This document shows positions 48,142-56,664 of a stretch of 64,000 nt of DNA, one piece after another. Numbering within the stretch: position 1 is the stretch's first letter; each line of letters opens with the position of its first letter. The position numbers and the translations under genes are program-made. The stretch spans positions 1 to 64,000 of the forward strand of contig PBKD01000015.1 of assembly GCA_002722055.1 (NCBI GenBank), given 5' to 3'. A model generated the notes under the pieces. It ran no database searches and was not told where the DNA came from. It saw only the letters and a program-made list of their open reading frames with translations. This DNA is from Rhodospirillaceae bacterium (GTDB lineage Bacteria > Pseudomonadota > Alphaproteobacteria > SHVP01).

Positions 48142-49284
48142 TTAATTATTTTTATTTTCTTTTTCAAAGAACATATGTTCATAGGCCCCACTTATCCCCT
48201 TTGCCCTAGATAATGGGTAGAAGGCATCTGATCTATCTGTCATAAAATAATTAGACAAAGAGTTTAAATAAGTTTTATCTGTAGTTGCTTTTAGGACTTT
48301 TAATGTTCCTTTTTTGCCGATAGGCATTCCCTGCATATTTTGATTCAAGTAAATATTATTTGCGGTTGTGTTAATTATACTTAGGTAATTTTTTACAACA
48401 GCAGGTTCCATTTCTTGGAAGCTTGCGCTATTCCAAAATAAATCAAAGTTAAAAGATTTAAGTATTGGAAATTGCCAAGATCCAAGCATATATATTTTAC
48501 CGGGGCTTAGTTTCGGTATTTTCTTCCATTCTCTAGTCTCTCTATATGAAACTATATCATTTGGAAAAAATTTCTTTAAATATTGTTCGCAACAATATAA
48601 TTGAACTGGTAGATCAAAATTTAAAAAAGAGTTCTGAGGGTGAAGGGTTTTTATTATATAAATTTGTTTTCCAATTCCGGCGCCTAACTCAACTATTATA
48701 TTTTTATTATTAAAGTTAAAAAATTTATTACAATAAGAATAATTCATATATTTAATTAAAGAATTATAAGTATAATATGAATTACCAATTTTAAATCTAT
48801 CTTGTGGGTAACCAAAATTTTCAATATTTATTTTTTCAATCGGTAGTGCTTTATTTGACTCTCCATATAGTTTTGCAACTCTAAAAGCTGTTTCTCTTAA
48901 GTCGTTTAAAGAAGTATTATAAAAATTTATTCCCCAGTCTGGGTATTCATGCATTAGTTTTGTAAGAAATATAGATGAAATTTTTCCTTGCTCTAACTTT
49001 TTGTTATTTTTTAACTGATAAAATCTATTAGTATCTATTTTTGGTTTTTCATCAACAGCGCCCATAGACACTAGCCAGGGAATATTTTCTTCAGAACATA
49101 ATTTGAAAATACTTCCATTTATTAGATCGTCAATAGATTGATCTTGATGAAATTTTCAAAAATTAGTTGGTAAATATTCTGATGGACATTCTGAGCTATC
49201 TTTAAGAATTAGGTTTAAAAGATTTTTATCATCCTCTAAAGCCTCGTATGGTATGTAATTATTTGAAGCTATCTTTATCGACAT
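48142..49284 (-). pseudogene. putative sugar O-methyltransferase (NanM-like) interrupted by in-frame UGA
   Basis: Read from ATG 49284, the frame is 380 codons long and is interrupted only by one UGA at codon 43 (49158-49156), in the context Asn-Phe-stop-Lys-Phe. Frame and protein-like sequence continue on both sides. The uninterrupted part (GTG at 49071 onward, 309 residues) has a SAM motif IIVELGAGIGKQ and the SASFQEM segment seen in putative sugar O-methyltransferases. UGA is a normal stop elsewhere here, so this is most simply a TGG-to-TGA pseudogene; a sequencing error or restart at 49071 is possible. Confidence 0.7.
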
Positions 49285-49358
49285 TTTATACCTTTGGGAA
49301 AATATTCCTTAAAAATATAAATGAAAAGTAAACAAAGAATTAATATAGATTATATATT

Positions 49359-50276
49359 TTAATTAGCTTTACTGCTTATTTGAAACCCATTTTTAACTAA
49401 ATTTTCTCTAAGTTTTGATATATGTTTTGGACCCACCTCACAGCAGCCGCCAATAATTTTTGCTCCTGATTTGACCCACTTGATTGCAAAATCAGAATAT
49501 TTATCAGGGTTTAAATCTTTTCTTTTCTCTAAAGCATCTACTGTCCCTCCTGGCAAAAGTGCATCTATGGATGTGAAACCATTTGCATAAGCGCCTATTG
49601 TTGAAAAGTTTGACTTTAATTCTTGGAAAGATGAGTTTATAGCTTCTGGAATTGAACAATTAATTAAAATCGCATCTACGTTCAATCTTTTTAATTCCTT
49701 TATTCCCTCTATTAGTTTTTCACCAGATCTTAATGTAGAGGTATTATCGTCATTTATAGAAAAGCTTACCCATATTGGTTTTGAAAAATTTTTAGCCGCA
49801 GTAACTGCAGCTTTAGCTTCATTTATTGATGACATTGTTTCACAAATAAAAATATCTACACTTTTTGATTGTATGGATGCAATCTTATAGTATTGATCTA
49901 CTGACTCATTAAATTGAGGGCTAGTTTCAGGTCTATAACTAGCTGTTAGTGGTGGAAGGCAACCAGCAATATTAAGATCTCCATTGTGAATATTTATTGT
50001 TTTATCTTTTGAGCGTTTAGCTACACTTATTGCTTTATTTTGTAAATTTTCAAATAATTCTATTGAGCTATCTCTTTTAAGTCTTTCTGGAGTTACAGAA
50101 TAACTGTTTAGAGTTATGATTTTAGAGCCTGCCTTTATATAGTCGCAATGAACCTCCTCAACTATCTCTGGTTCATCAAGCAAAACTTTAGCTGACCACA
50201 TTGGGTGAGGTTTTTGTTTAGATTTAGCTAGAAGTTCTTGACCCATACCACCATCTAATAAAACAATTTTATCCAT
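49359..50276 (-). CDS. homocysteine S-methyltransferase family protein
   Basis: A 305-residue barrel enzyme with LLDGGMGQE at the N-terminus and all three zinc cysteines: one in ILINCSIPE and the pair in GGCCEVGPKHI. It should methylate homocysteine to methionine with a small methyl donor. It is divergent from the MTHFR gene across 113 nt; in some Firmicutes (YitJ) these two activities are fused, so the pair may act together. The donor is not determined. Confidence 0.9.
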   Translation of the reverse strand: MDKIVLLDGGMGQELLAKSKQKPHPMWSAKVLLDEPEIVEEVHCDYIKAGSKIITLNSYSVTPERLKRDSSIELFENLQNKAISVAKRSKDKTINIHNGDLNIAGCLPPLTASYRPETSPQFNESVDQYYKIASIQSKSVDIFICETMSSINEAKAAVTAAKNFSKPIWVSFSINDDNTSTLRSGEKLIEGIKELKRLNVDAILINCSIPEAINSSFQELKSNFSTIGAYANGFTSIDALLPGGTVDALEKRKDLNPDKYSDFAIKWVKSGAKIIGGCCEVGPKHISKLRENLVKNGFQISSKAN

Positions 50277-50389
50277 GATTATTTCTTTTTTTTAGGTTAA
50301 AATAAATATTCTTAACAATTATGAAAATAAATGGAACTTTTGTGTTTTGGAAGTATTAATTTAATCTAATTTGGTGTATTTAATATTTT

Positions 50390-51304
50390 ATGGATAATTT
50401 GCATAAAAATATTAATAAATTAAGTGAATCTCTCTTACAGAAGAAATTTGTTATTACAGCTGAGACTACACCTAAAACAAACACAGATTTAAATGCTTCT
50501 TTAGAAAAAGTCTTATGTCTAAAGGGCCTAGCAGACGCGGTAAATATAACTGACGGAGCAGGAGCAAAATCTCATCTTTCTAGTCTAGTTTTATCTGGGG
50601 CTATGAAGTCCAATGGTATTGAACCGATTATTCAACTTACATTAAGAGATAGAAATAGAATAGCCATTCAAAGTGATGTAATTGGGGCAGCCGCAATGGG
50701 TGTTAAAAATTTTTTGGTGCTTACAGGAGATCCTGCTGAGGTGGGAGACGAAAAAGATGCTAAGTTTGTTGGAGATTTTGATGGTTCAACAGGTTTAATT
50801 TCATTGCTAGAAAAAATTAATAATACAGGAGAATTAAATTCAGGTAGAAAAATAAATAACCCTCCAGAAATATTTCTTGGTGCTGCCGATGCTCCATTTT
50901 TACCTCCTAGTGGTTGGAAACCAGATAAACTAATTGCTAAAATAGATTCTGGAGCTAAATTTTTTCAAACTCAATATTGTTTTGATATGAAGGTATGCAA
51001 GAAATATTTTTCTATTTTATCAGACTTCGGGTTATTAGAATCAGTATACTTTTTAGTTGGCATAGGTCCATTTTCATCAAGTAAACAAGCCAAATGGATG
51101 CATGAAAATCTTCCTGGTGTGGAAGTACCTGATAAGGTGCTAAATATACTTAGCAAATCTAAAGATGAAAAAAAAGATGGTAAGAAAATTTGTTTGGAAC
51201 TTCTTGATGAATTGCAAGAAATTGACGGTGTATCTGGTGCTCATATTATGGGTCCTGGTCAAGAACAAACTGTTGCTGAAATAATTCAAGCTAAAAGAAA
51301 ATAA
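50390..51304 (+). CDS. metF: methylenetetrahydrofolate reductase
   Basis: A 304-residue MTHFR barrel. Features are FVITAETTP with the catalytic Glu, ADAVNITDGAGAKSH, IIQLTLRDRNRIAIQSD and FLVLTGDP, then FFQTQYCFD. It is closer to the YitJ-type reductase domain than to E. coli MetF. It interconverts methylene- and methyl-THF. The divergent homocysteine methyltransferase, betaine transporter and formate dehydrogenase point to C1 metabolism; in methyl-compound users the enzyme may run in the oxidative direction. Confidence 0.93.
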   Translation: MDNLHKNINKLSESLLQKKFVITAETTPKTNTDLNASLEKVLCLKGLADAVNITDGAGAKSHLSSLVLSGAMKSNGIEPIIQLTLRDRNRIAIQSDVIGAAAMGVKNFLVLTGDPAEVGDEKDAKFVGDFDGSTGLISLLEKINNTGELNSGRKINNPPEIFLGAADAPFLPPSGWKPDKLIAKIDSGAKFFQTQYCFDMKVCKKYFSILSDFGLLESVYFLVGIGPFSSSKQAKWMHENLPGVEVPDKVLNILSKSKDEKKDGKKICLELLDELQEIDGVSGAHIMGPGQEQTVAEIIQAKRK

Positions 51305-51307
51305 TTT

Positions 51308-52381
51308 TTATTTTCTTGAAATAACTGAAACAAGATTTTTTGTTGTTATTGATCCAATTATTGATGAGTTTTCTTGTACATTAGCAGAACTTTTATCAGC
51401 ATTAATTAACTCTTCAATAGCTTCTTCAACTGTTTTACTTGATTCAATAACGTAATCTGATGAGGAATGATCCTTTTCTACTATATGTTTTACTTGGATT
51501 ATTTTGCCTCTGTTTATATCTTTAGTAAAATCTGTTACGTAATCATCAATTGGATTTAAAATAATTTCCTGAGGTTTGCCTTGTTGAACCATTTCACCAC
51601 CTCGCAAAATGACAATATTATCTCCAAGTTTAAGAGCTTCATCTAAATCATGAGTAATAAATACTATAGTTTTTTTCAATTCTTTTTGAAGATCTAAGAG
51701 TATATTTTGCATATCCGACCTAATTAATGGATCTAAGGCAGAAAATGCTTCATCCATTAATAGAATATCTGGATTAGTTGCTAAAGCTCTAATTAGTCCA
51801 ACTCTTTGTTGCATTCCACCAGAGAGTTGGGCTGGATAATGGTTTTCAAATCCCCCTAAACCTACACGTTGAATCCATTCAGCAGATATCTTATTGATTT
51901 CCTCTTGGTTTTTAAATTGAATTTTGAGACCATAAGCAACATTTTCATTAACAGTTCGATGTGGAAAAAGAGAAAATTTTTGAAAAACCATTGAGGCTTT
52001 AAACTTTCTAAAGTTTCTTAGTTCTTTCGGTTCCATAGCGAGAACGTCCTCGCCATCAACTATTATTTTTCCCGAAGTAGGATCAATTAATCTATTGATA
52101 TGACGAATGAGTGTCGACTTCCCAGCGCCAGATAGCCCCATTATTACTTGTATTCCACAAGCTGGCATATCAATATTTATATCTTGAAGTCCAACAGTAT
52201 GATTATATTTTTCGAGCAGTTCTTGTTTTGAAATTCCAGTTTTTACCTTATCAAGCATTGACTTAGGATTGGGTCCAAAGATTTTGTAAAGATCTTTAAT
52301 CTCAATTTTTGTGTTATTTACTATTATTATTCTCCCTATGTTTTTGGAGTCTTTGACCAAATTTTTGTGATACGCGATCAA
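51308..52381 (-). CDS. proV: glycine betaine/proline ABC transporter ATP-binding protein
   Basis: An ABC ATPase of the ProV/OpuAA family: Walker A GLSGAGKST, signature LSGGMQQRVG, Walker B ILLMDEAFSALDP, and a reduced C-terminal CBS-like region. The open frame starts at ATG 52381, giving 357 residues and a 68-nt overlap with proW. By comparison with ProV, the protein should start about 20 residues later, near KIEIKDLYKIFG. There the sequence has a good AGGGAG site but only ATA codons in frame, so the real start is uncertain. Confidence 0.9.
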   Translation of the reverse strand: MIAYHKNLVKDSKNIGRIIIVNNTKIEIKDLYKIFGPNPKSMLDKVKTGISKQELLEKYNHTVGLQDINIDMPACGIQVIMGLSGAGKSTLIRHINRLIDPTSGKIIVDGEDVLAMEPKELRNFRKFKASMVFQKFSLFPHRTVNENVAYGLKIQFKNQEEINKISAEWIQRVGLGGFENHYPAQLSGGMQQRVGLIRALATNPDILLMDEAFSALDPLIRSDMQNILLDLQKELKKTIVFITHDLDEALKLGDNIVILRGGEMVQQGKPQEIILNPIDDYVTDFTKDINRGKIIQVKHIVEKDHSSSDYVIESSKTVEEAIEELINADKSSANVQENSSIIGSITTKNLVSVISRK

Positions 52382-53204
52382 ATATTATTGCTATTATAAC
52401 TATAGCAAGTCCATTCATGAGACCCACTGCTAAGTATTGATTTGATACTGCTCTTAGTACTTGTTGCCCTAAACCAGCCATTCCTATCATTGCGGCAATT
52501 ACAACCATTGCCAACGCCATCATAATAGTTTGGTTAACACCAGCAAAAATATTTGGAAGAGCTAATGGAATTTGTACACCAAATAATTTTTGCCAATAAT
52601 TTGCTCCAAATGCTTCTGCAGCTTCTAAAACATCTTTATCAACTAGTCTAATACCAAGGTTTGTAAGTCTTACTATAGGCGGAATAGCATAAATACAAAC
52701 TGCTATTAAACCTGGAACTTTTCCAATACCTAACAGCATTACCACAGGAATCAAATAAACAAAACTTGGGATAGTTTGCATTATATCAAGAATAGGAGTA
52801 ATAATGGATTGAACTCGATTTGACTTTGCCATCCACATACCTAGTGGAATTCCTATTGTAATACATAAAATTGTTGATACAGAAATAATAGCAAGGGTTT
52901 TCATAGTATCTTGCCACATTCCAAAGTAGCCAATTAGTAAAAACGCAACTACTGATCCTATAACAACTAATATACTCCTAGCTCCCAACCAAGCTAATAA
53001 AGCAATTACAAAAATAATTATTGGCCAAGGGGTAGCTATTAATAATTTTTCAAACCAAACTAAGAAGGATAATAGTGGTTGAAAAAAAGCCTCTAAATTA
53101 TCGCCATATGTTCTAGAAAAACTTCTGAATCCTAAATCTATAGCAATTTTTAGCTCTCGCAATCCTTTACGATCCATTGAAGGAAATTCTTCTAAAAATT
53201 CCAT
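52314..53204 (-). CDS. proW: glycine betaine/proline ABC transporter permease
   Basis: A 296-residue inner-membrane permease with about six or seven helices and the cytoplasmic EAA loop (DVLEAAEAFGANYWQKLFGVQIP, about residues 190-212). Length and order match ProW. It lies between proX and proV on the minus strand; a stem-loop separates it from proX. Confidence 0.94.
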   Translation of the reverse strand: MEFLEEFPSMDRKGLRELKIAIDLGFRSFSRTYGDNLEAFFQPLLSFLVWFEKLLIATPWPIIIFVIALLAWLGARSILVVIGSVVAFLLIGYFGMWQDTMKTLAIISVSTILCITIGIPLGMWMAKSNRVQSIITPILDIMQTIPSFVYLIPVVMLLGIGKVPGLIAVCIYAIPPIVRLTNLGIRLVDKDVLEAAEAFGANYWQKLFGVQIPLALPNIFAGVNQTIMMALAMVVIAAMIGMAGLGQQVLRAVSNQYLAVGLMNGLAIVIIAIIFDRVSQKFGQRLQKHRENNNSK

Positions 53205-53233
53205 ATTATTTAGTTATTTTAAAATAAAAATTA

Positions 53234-53263
53234 AGGGCCTACTGTTTATAATCAGTAGGCCCT
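53234..53263 (-). terminator. stem-loop between proX and proW (partial terminator)
   Basis: Perfect 11-bp arms AGGGCCTACTG/CAGTAGGCCCT around an 8-nt loop, the most GC-rich stem outside the RNA genes. On the minus strand it is followed by TTAATTTTTATTTT. Placed right after proX and before proW, it probably ends part of the transcripts or protects proX mRNA, giving more binding protein than permease. Confidence 0.7.
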
Positions 53264-53279
53264 AGAAACAACTTACAAA

Positions 53280-54287
53280 CTAAAGTGAAGCTTTTACTTT
53301 AGCAGCTACATCTGCAGGGACCCATTTGGTCCAAATATCTTCATGTTTACGAAGAAATTCAATTGCTGCATCTGCACCATCAGCCTTATTTTCTTGCATA
53401 TAAACAAGCATTGAGTTCATCACTGCTCCAGGATAAGTTCTTGCCTTAAAATAAGCTGTTGCAGCTGATCCGCCTTTCTTTTTGAACTTATCAGTCATTA
53501 GCGTATGCACAGCAGAAACCGTCCAAGAAGAAGGTTTTGGACTTGCACATTCGCCTTCAGGCTTTGAAATACAACTATCCCAATGTTCTTTTCCAACAAA
53601 TGGAACACCAAATGGTACTTTAACCATATTATATTTACCTATCATGGCTGTAGGTGACCAATAATAACCAAACCAATTTTTTCCACTATCAACAGCTTTT
53701 GCCATAGATCCATCTAAACCAGCAGCTGATCCTGGGTCAACCATTACCCAACCCTTTTTTTCCATTTCAAAAGCACGAAAAAGGTTAGCATTTACAATTT
53801 GACAACCCCAACCTGAAGGACATGTTACAAAACCTCCTTTGGATTTATCTTCTGGGGCAGGAAACAAGTCTGGTCTTTCAATTATATCCAGAACTGTTTT
53901 AAGTTCAGGGTGTTTTTTTGCAGTAGCAGGAGGGATCCACCAACCTTCACCTAAACCTGAAATGGGGGCTCCATTTGCAGAGTGCAAACGTCCTTCATCA
54001 AACGCTTTTTGAAGAGGAGCTGCAACTGAGTTTGTCCAAACTTCTGGAGCAACATCAGGCTGATTTTTTTCATTCATTGATGTAAATGTTGGTACTGTGT
54101 CGCCAGGTACAAGCTCTGCATCACAGCCCATTGCTTTTAAGATGATTTTATCTACATTAGCCATAAAGCCTGCTGAAGCCCAGTTCATTTCTGCTATTGT
54201 AACAGAACCACAGTTAGCAGCTGATGCTGTTTGAGACATAAAAGTCATAAAACCAGCTAAGATTGCGCTTAAAAAAATTTTTTTCAC
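53280..54287 (-). CDS. proX: glycine betaine-type ABC transporter substrate-binding protein
   Basis: A 335-residue periplasmic protein with a signal peptide (about 1-23, ending AASA-like before NCGSV). It belongs to the OpuAC/ProX family: AEMNWASAGFMANVDK near the N-terminus and several tryptophans (GEGWWIPP, WFGYYWSP) that fit an aromatic box for quaternary amines. Ligand could be glycine betaine, choline, carnitine or DMSP. A GGGAG ribosome site precedes the ATG. A TauD-like gene lies upstream on the same strand. Confidence 0.93.
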   Translation of the reverse strand: MKKIFLSAILAGFMTFMSQTASAANCGSVTIAEMNWASAGFMANVDKIILKAMGCDAELVPGDTVPTFTSMNEKNQPDVAPEVWTNSVAAPLQKAFDEGRLHSANGAPISGLGEGWWIPPATAKKHPELKTVLDIIERPDLFPAPEDKSKGGFVTCPSGWGCQIVNANLFRAFEMEKKGWVMVDPGSAAGLDGSMAKAVDSGKNWFGYYWSPTAMIGKYNMVKVPFGVPFVGKEHWDSCISKPEGECASPKPSSWTVSAVHTLMTDKFKKKGGSAATAYFKARTYPGAVMNSMLVYMQENKADGADAAIEFLRKHEDIWTKWVPADVAAKVKASL

Positions 54288-54445
54288 GTTTCTCTCCCGT
54301 TAAGTTTTTTTTTTTTAATAAATTAAAAATTATTGAAATATTATTACATCAGAAACTGATAATTACAATGAACATTAGTTTAAATTTCCTGAAATTCATT
54401 AGTTTTGTATTAAATGTGGATAAAATTAACAATATTTATGTTTTT

Positions 54446-55510
54446 TTATGTTATTTCAAAATTTACATTCATTTTTGTGCCTGCCACCAATATTCCTCCT
54501 CTATTTCCAATTTTTATACTATCTTGTCGATTTAAATAAATAGGGTGCAGTTTTCTTGATTCTTCTGTACATAGCCATAACCTTAATAAATGCCTTTTAT
54601 CCTTGCCGCTTGGCCAGTCTTTAAACTCTTTTCTATCATGAAGTATCTGATAATTATTTAATAATTGAATATCACCAGGCTCAAAATCCATATTTAACTG
54701 TATGTCTTTTCTTTCACAGAGTTCCTGAAAAAAATTCAGAGCACAAATTTGTTTATTTGTAAGTTTAGGTACGTCATTAAATCTCTGTGCAGATTCGATG
54801 TAGGGCCTAGTAAAATGTGTTGTTAATTGATTATCATACCAACAAAAAACTGGTAATTTATACCAAGGTTTCTTGCCTTTAGGGGTCTCACCTCTTCTGT
54901 CTATATAAAATGGTGAGCTTAATTCTTCCAAATACTCAGGTTTATTTTTGAGAATTTCATTAAATAAAGTCACTGAGCTAAGTATACTACTAGCTCCACC
55001 AGACATTGCTTTTTGTAGACATAATAAACCTACAATATCAGTAGAGTCGCAATGAAAATTTTGCCTTGCTGAGGTTTGATAAATACGAACATTTGGATCA
55101 TCAACTGATTTTGACAAATCAATTACATGCCCTAAAAGGTCCCCGTTTGCATTTTGAGATCTTGCAGAACCAATGTATTGCCCAATTCCCCAATAAGCTC
55201 TTGCAACATCTTCCATAGAAAGATCTTTGATAGGTAGCCCTTTTAATAGAACAAAACCTCGCCCTGAAATTAAATCATTTAAAATTTTTTTTAATTTGAT
55301 TTTAAGCCTTGGAAGTACAAAATTTGATGCGTTTAATTGAATAATTTGCAAATCTTTAGTATCTAGAATTGCTTGTTTAATTTCCTGTATTTCTGATTTA
55401 GATAAATAATATATCCAATTTTTATTATCCTCCATCTGATTGCTATACCACGCAGAAGGTCCTGAGATAGGAAAATTAGGGAGTTTTTCTAGATTTAAGT
55501 TATCTTGCAT
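54446..55510 (-). CDS. TauD/TfdA-family 2-oxoglutarate-dependent dioxygenase
   Basis: A 354-residue Fe(II)/2-oxoglutarate dioxygenase. Iron ligands are His153, Asp155 (NFHCDS) and His291 (QILHDR); Arg310 fits the 2-oxoglutarate site. It is a paralogue of the enzyme at 6465. It lies 158 nt upstream of proX on the same strand and divergent from the dipeptidase-like operon. Together this suggests action on an imported quaternary amine or related compound, but the substrate is inferred. Confidence 0.88.
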   Translation of the reverse strand: MQDNLNLEKLPNFPISGPSAWYSNQMEDNKNWIYYLSKSEIQEIKQAILDTKDLQIIQLNASNFVLPRLKIKLKKILNDLISGRGFVLLKGLPIKDLSMEDVARAYWGIGQYIGSARSQNANGDLLGHVIDLSKSVDDPNVRIYQTSARQNFHCDSTDIVGLLCLQKAMSGGASSILSSVTLFNEILKNKPEYLEELSSPFYIDRRGETPKGKKPWYKLPVFCWYDNQLTTHFTRPYIESAQRFNDVPKLTNKQICALNFFQELCERKDIQLNMDFEPGDIQLLNNYQILHDRKEFKDWPSGKDKRHLLRLWLCTEESRKLHPIYLNRQDSIKIGNRGGILVAGTKMNVNFEIT

Positions 55511-55653
55511 TACAAAAGTTATGACAAATGATGGTTATAAACTTATAATTTAAAAATTAATTATAGATAAAAACAATATAGAATATTATATGATTATTCT
55601 TCTAAATATTGAAATACATTTTATCTTATTTTAGTTTTAATTATAAATGAGCA

Positions 55654-56664
55654 ATGATCAAAAGCATACGAAAACACCCAAATAATAAACAATTCATTGT
55701 AGATGCATTGCAATATAATAATTGGTCTAAAGAAATATTTGAACAGATGAATAGTTCTGGTGTGGCAGCTGTTCATGTAACTATCTGCTATCATGAAGAT
55801 TTTAGGCAGACTATAGATAATATTACTAGGTGGAATAGCTTATTTCAGAAGTATAGTGATTTAATTGTTCAAGGTTGCAATATTGAAGATATTTTGAGTG
55901 CTTATGAAAGTGGACGTACGGCGATAATTTTTGGTTTTCAGAATTGTTCTCCAATTGAAAATGATATTAACCTGATTGAGGTTTGTCATAGCTTGGGTGT
56001 TAGGTTCATGCAGCTTTCTTATAATAATCAAAGCCTTCTAGCTTCAGGTTGTTATGAAAAAAATGACCCAGGTATAACTAGAATGGGAAGAGAGGTAATA
56101 AAAGAAATGAACAGAGTGGGCTTAGTTGTAGATATGAGTCATTCTGCATCTAAATCTACTTTAGAGGCGATAGAAATCTCTGAAAGGTCAATTGCTATTA
56201 CGCATGCAAACCCTCATGATTGGCATCCAGCTTTAAGGAATAAATCAAATGAGGTATTAAAAGCCTTATCTCAAAGTGGAGGTATGCTTGGTTTTTCCTT
56301 GTACCCTCATCATTTAAAGAATAAATCACAATGTTCATTGGAGGAATTTTGTGAAATGGTTGCAAGAACGGCAGATATGATTGGTATTGACTCTATTGGC
56401 TTTGGAAGTGACTTATGTCAGAATCAGCCGGATTCTGTTGTAGAGTGGATGCGGAATGGAAAATGGACCAAAAGTTTAGACTTTGGTGAAGGGTCTTTAA
56501 CAAACGCAGGTTTTCCTGATCAACCAACCTGGTTTAAAAATAATGAAGGGTTTGGTAATATAATTAGTGGCCTAAAGAGTGTAGGATTTTCTGAAGATGA
56601 AGTTAATAAAATATCTGGGGAAAATTGGATGAAATTTTTTGAAAAGTCTTTTAGTTCAGGTTGA
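55654..56664 (+). CDS. M19 membrane-dipeptidase-like protein with altered metal site
   Basis: A 336-residue TIM-barrel protein of the renal dipeptidase family. The two zinc-2 histidines are kept (His163 in DMSHSA, His184 in ITHANPH). The zinc-1 residues are not: the usual His-x-Asp near the N-terminus reads VDALQY (17-21) and the bridging Glu is Gln96 in FGFQNCSP. It may bind one metal or act on something other than dipeptides. There is no signal peptide. Its TGA stop overlaps the next gene's start region (the 562-residue protein), so the genes are coupled. Confidence 0.87.
   Translation: MIKSIRKHPNNKQFIVDALQYNNWSKEIFEQMNSSGVAAVHVTICYHEDFRQTIDNITRWNSLFQKYSDLIVQGCNIEDILSAYESGRTAIIFGFQNCSPIENDINLIEVCHSLGVRFMQLSYNNQSLLASGCYEKNDPGITRMGREVIKEMNRVGLVVDMSHSASKSTLEAIEISERSIAITHANPHDWHPALRNKSNEVLKALSQSGGMLGFSLYPHHLKNKSQCSLEEFCEMVARTADMIGIDSIGFGSDLCQNQPDSVVEWMRNGKWTKSLDFGEGSLTNAGFPDQPTWFKNNEGFGNIISGLKSVGFSEDEVNKISGENWMKFFEKSFSSG

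Noticed and set aside
48142-49284. UGA read as tryptophan or selenocysteine
   Set aside because: UGA ends hpsN, fdsA, folE, the dipeptidase-like gene and the exported protein, so it is a stop; no selenocysteine insertion element or selenoprotein family fits.
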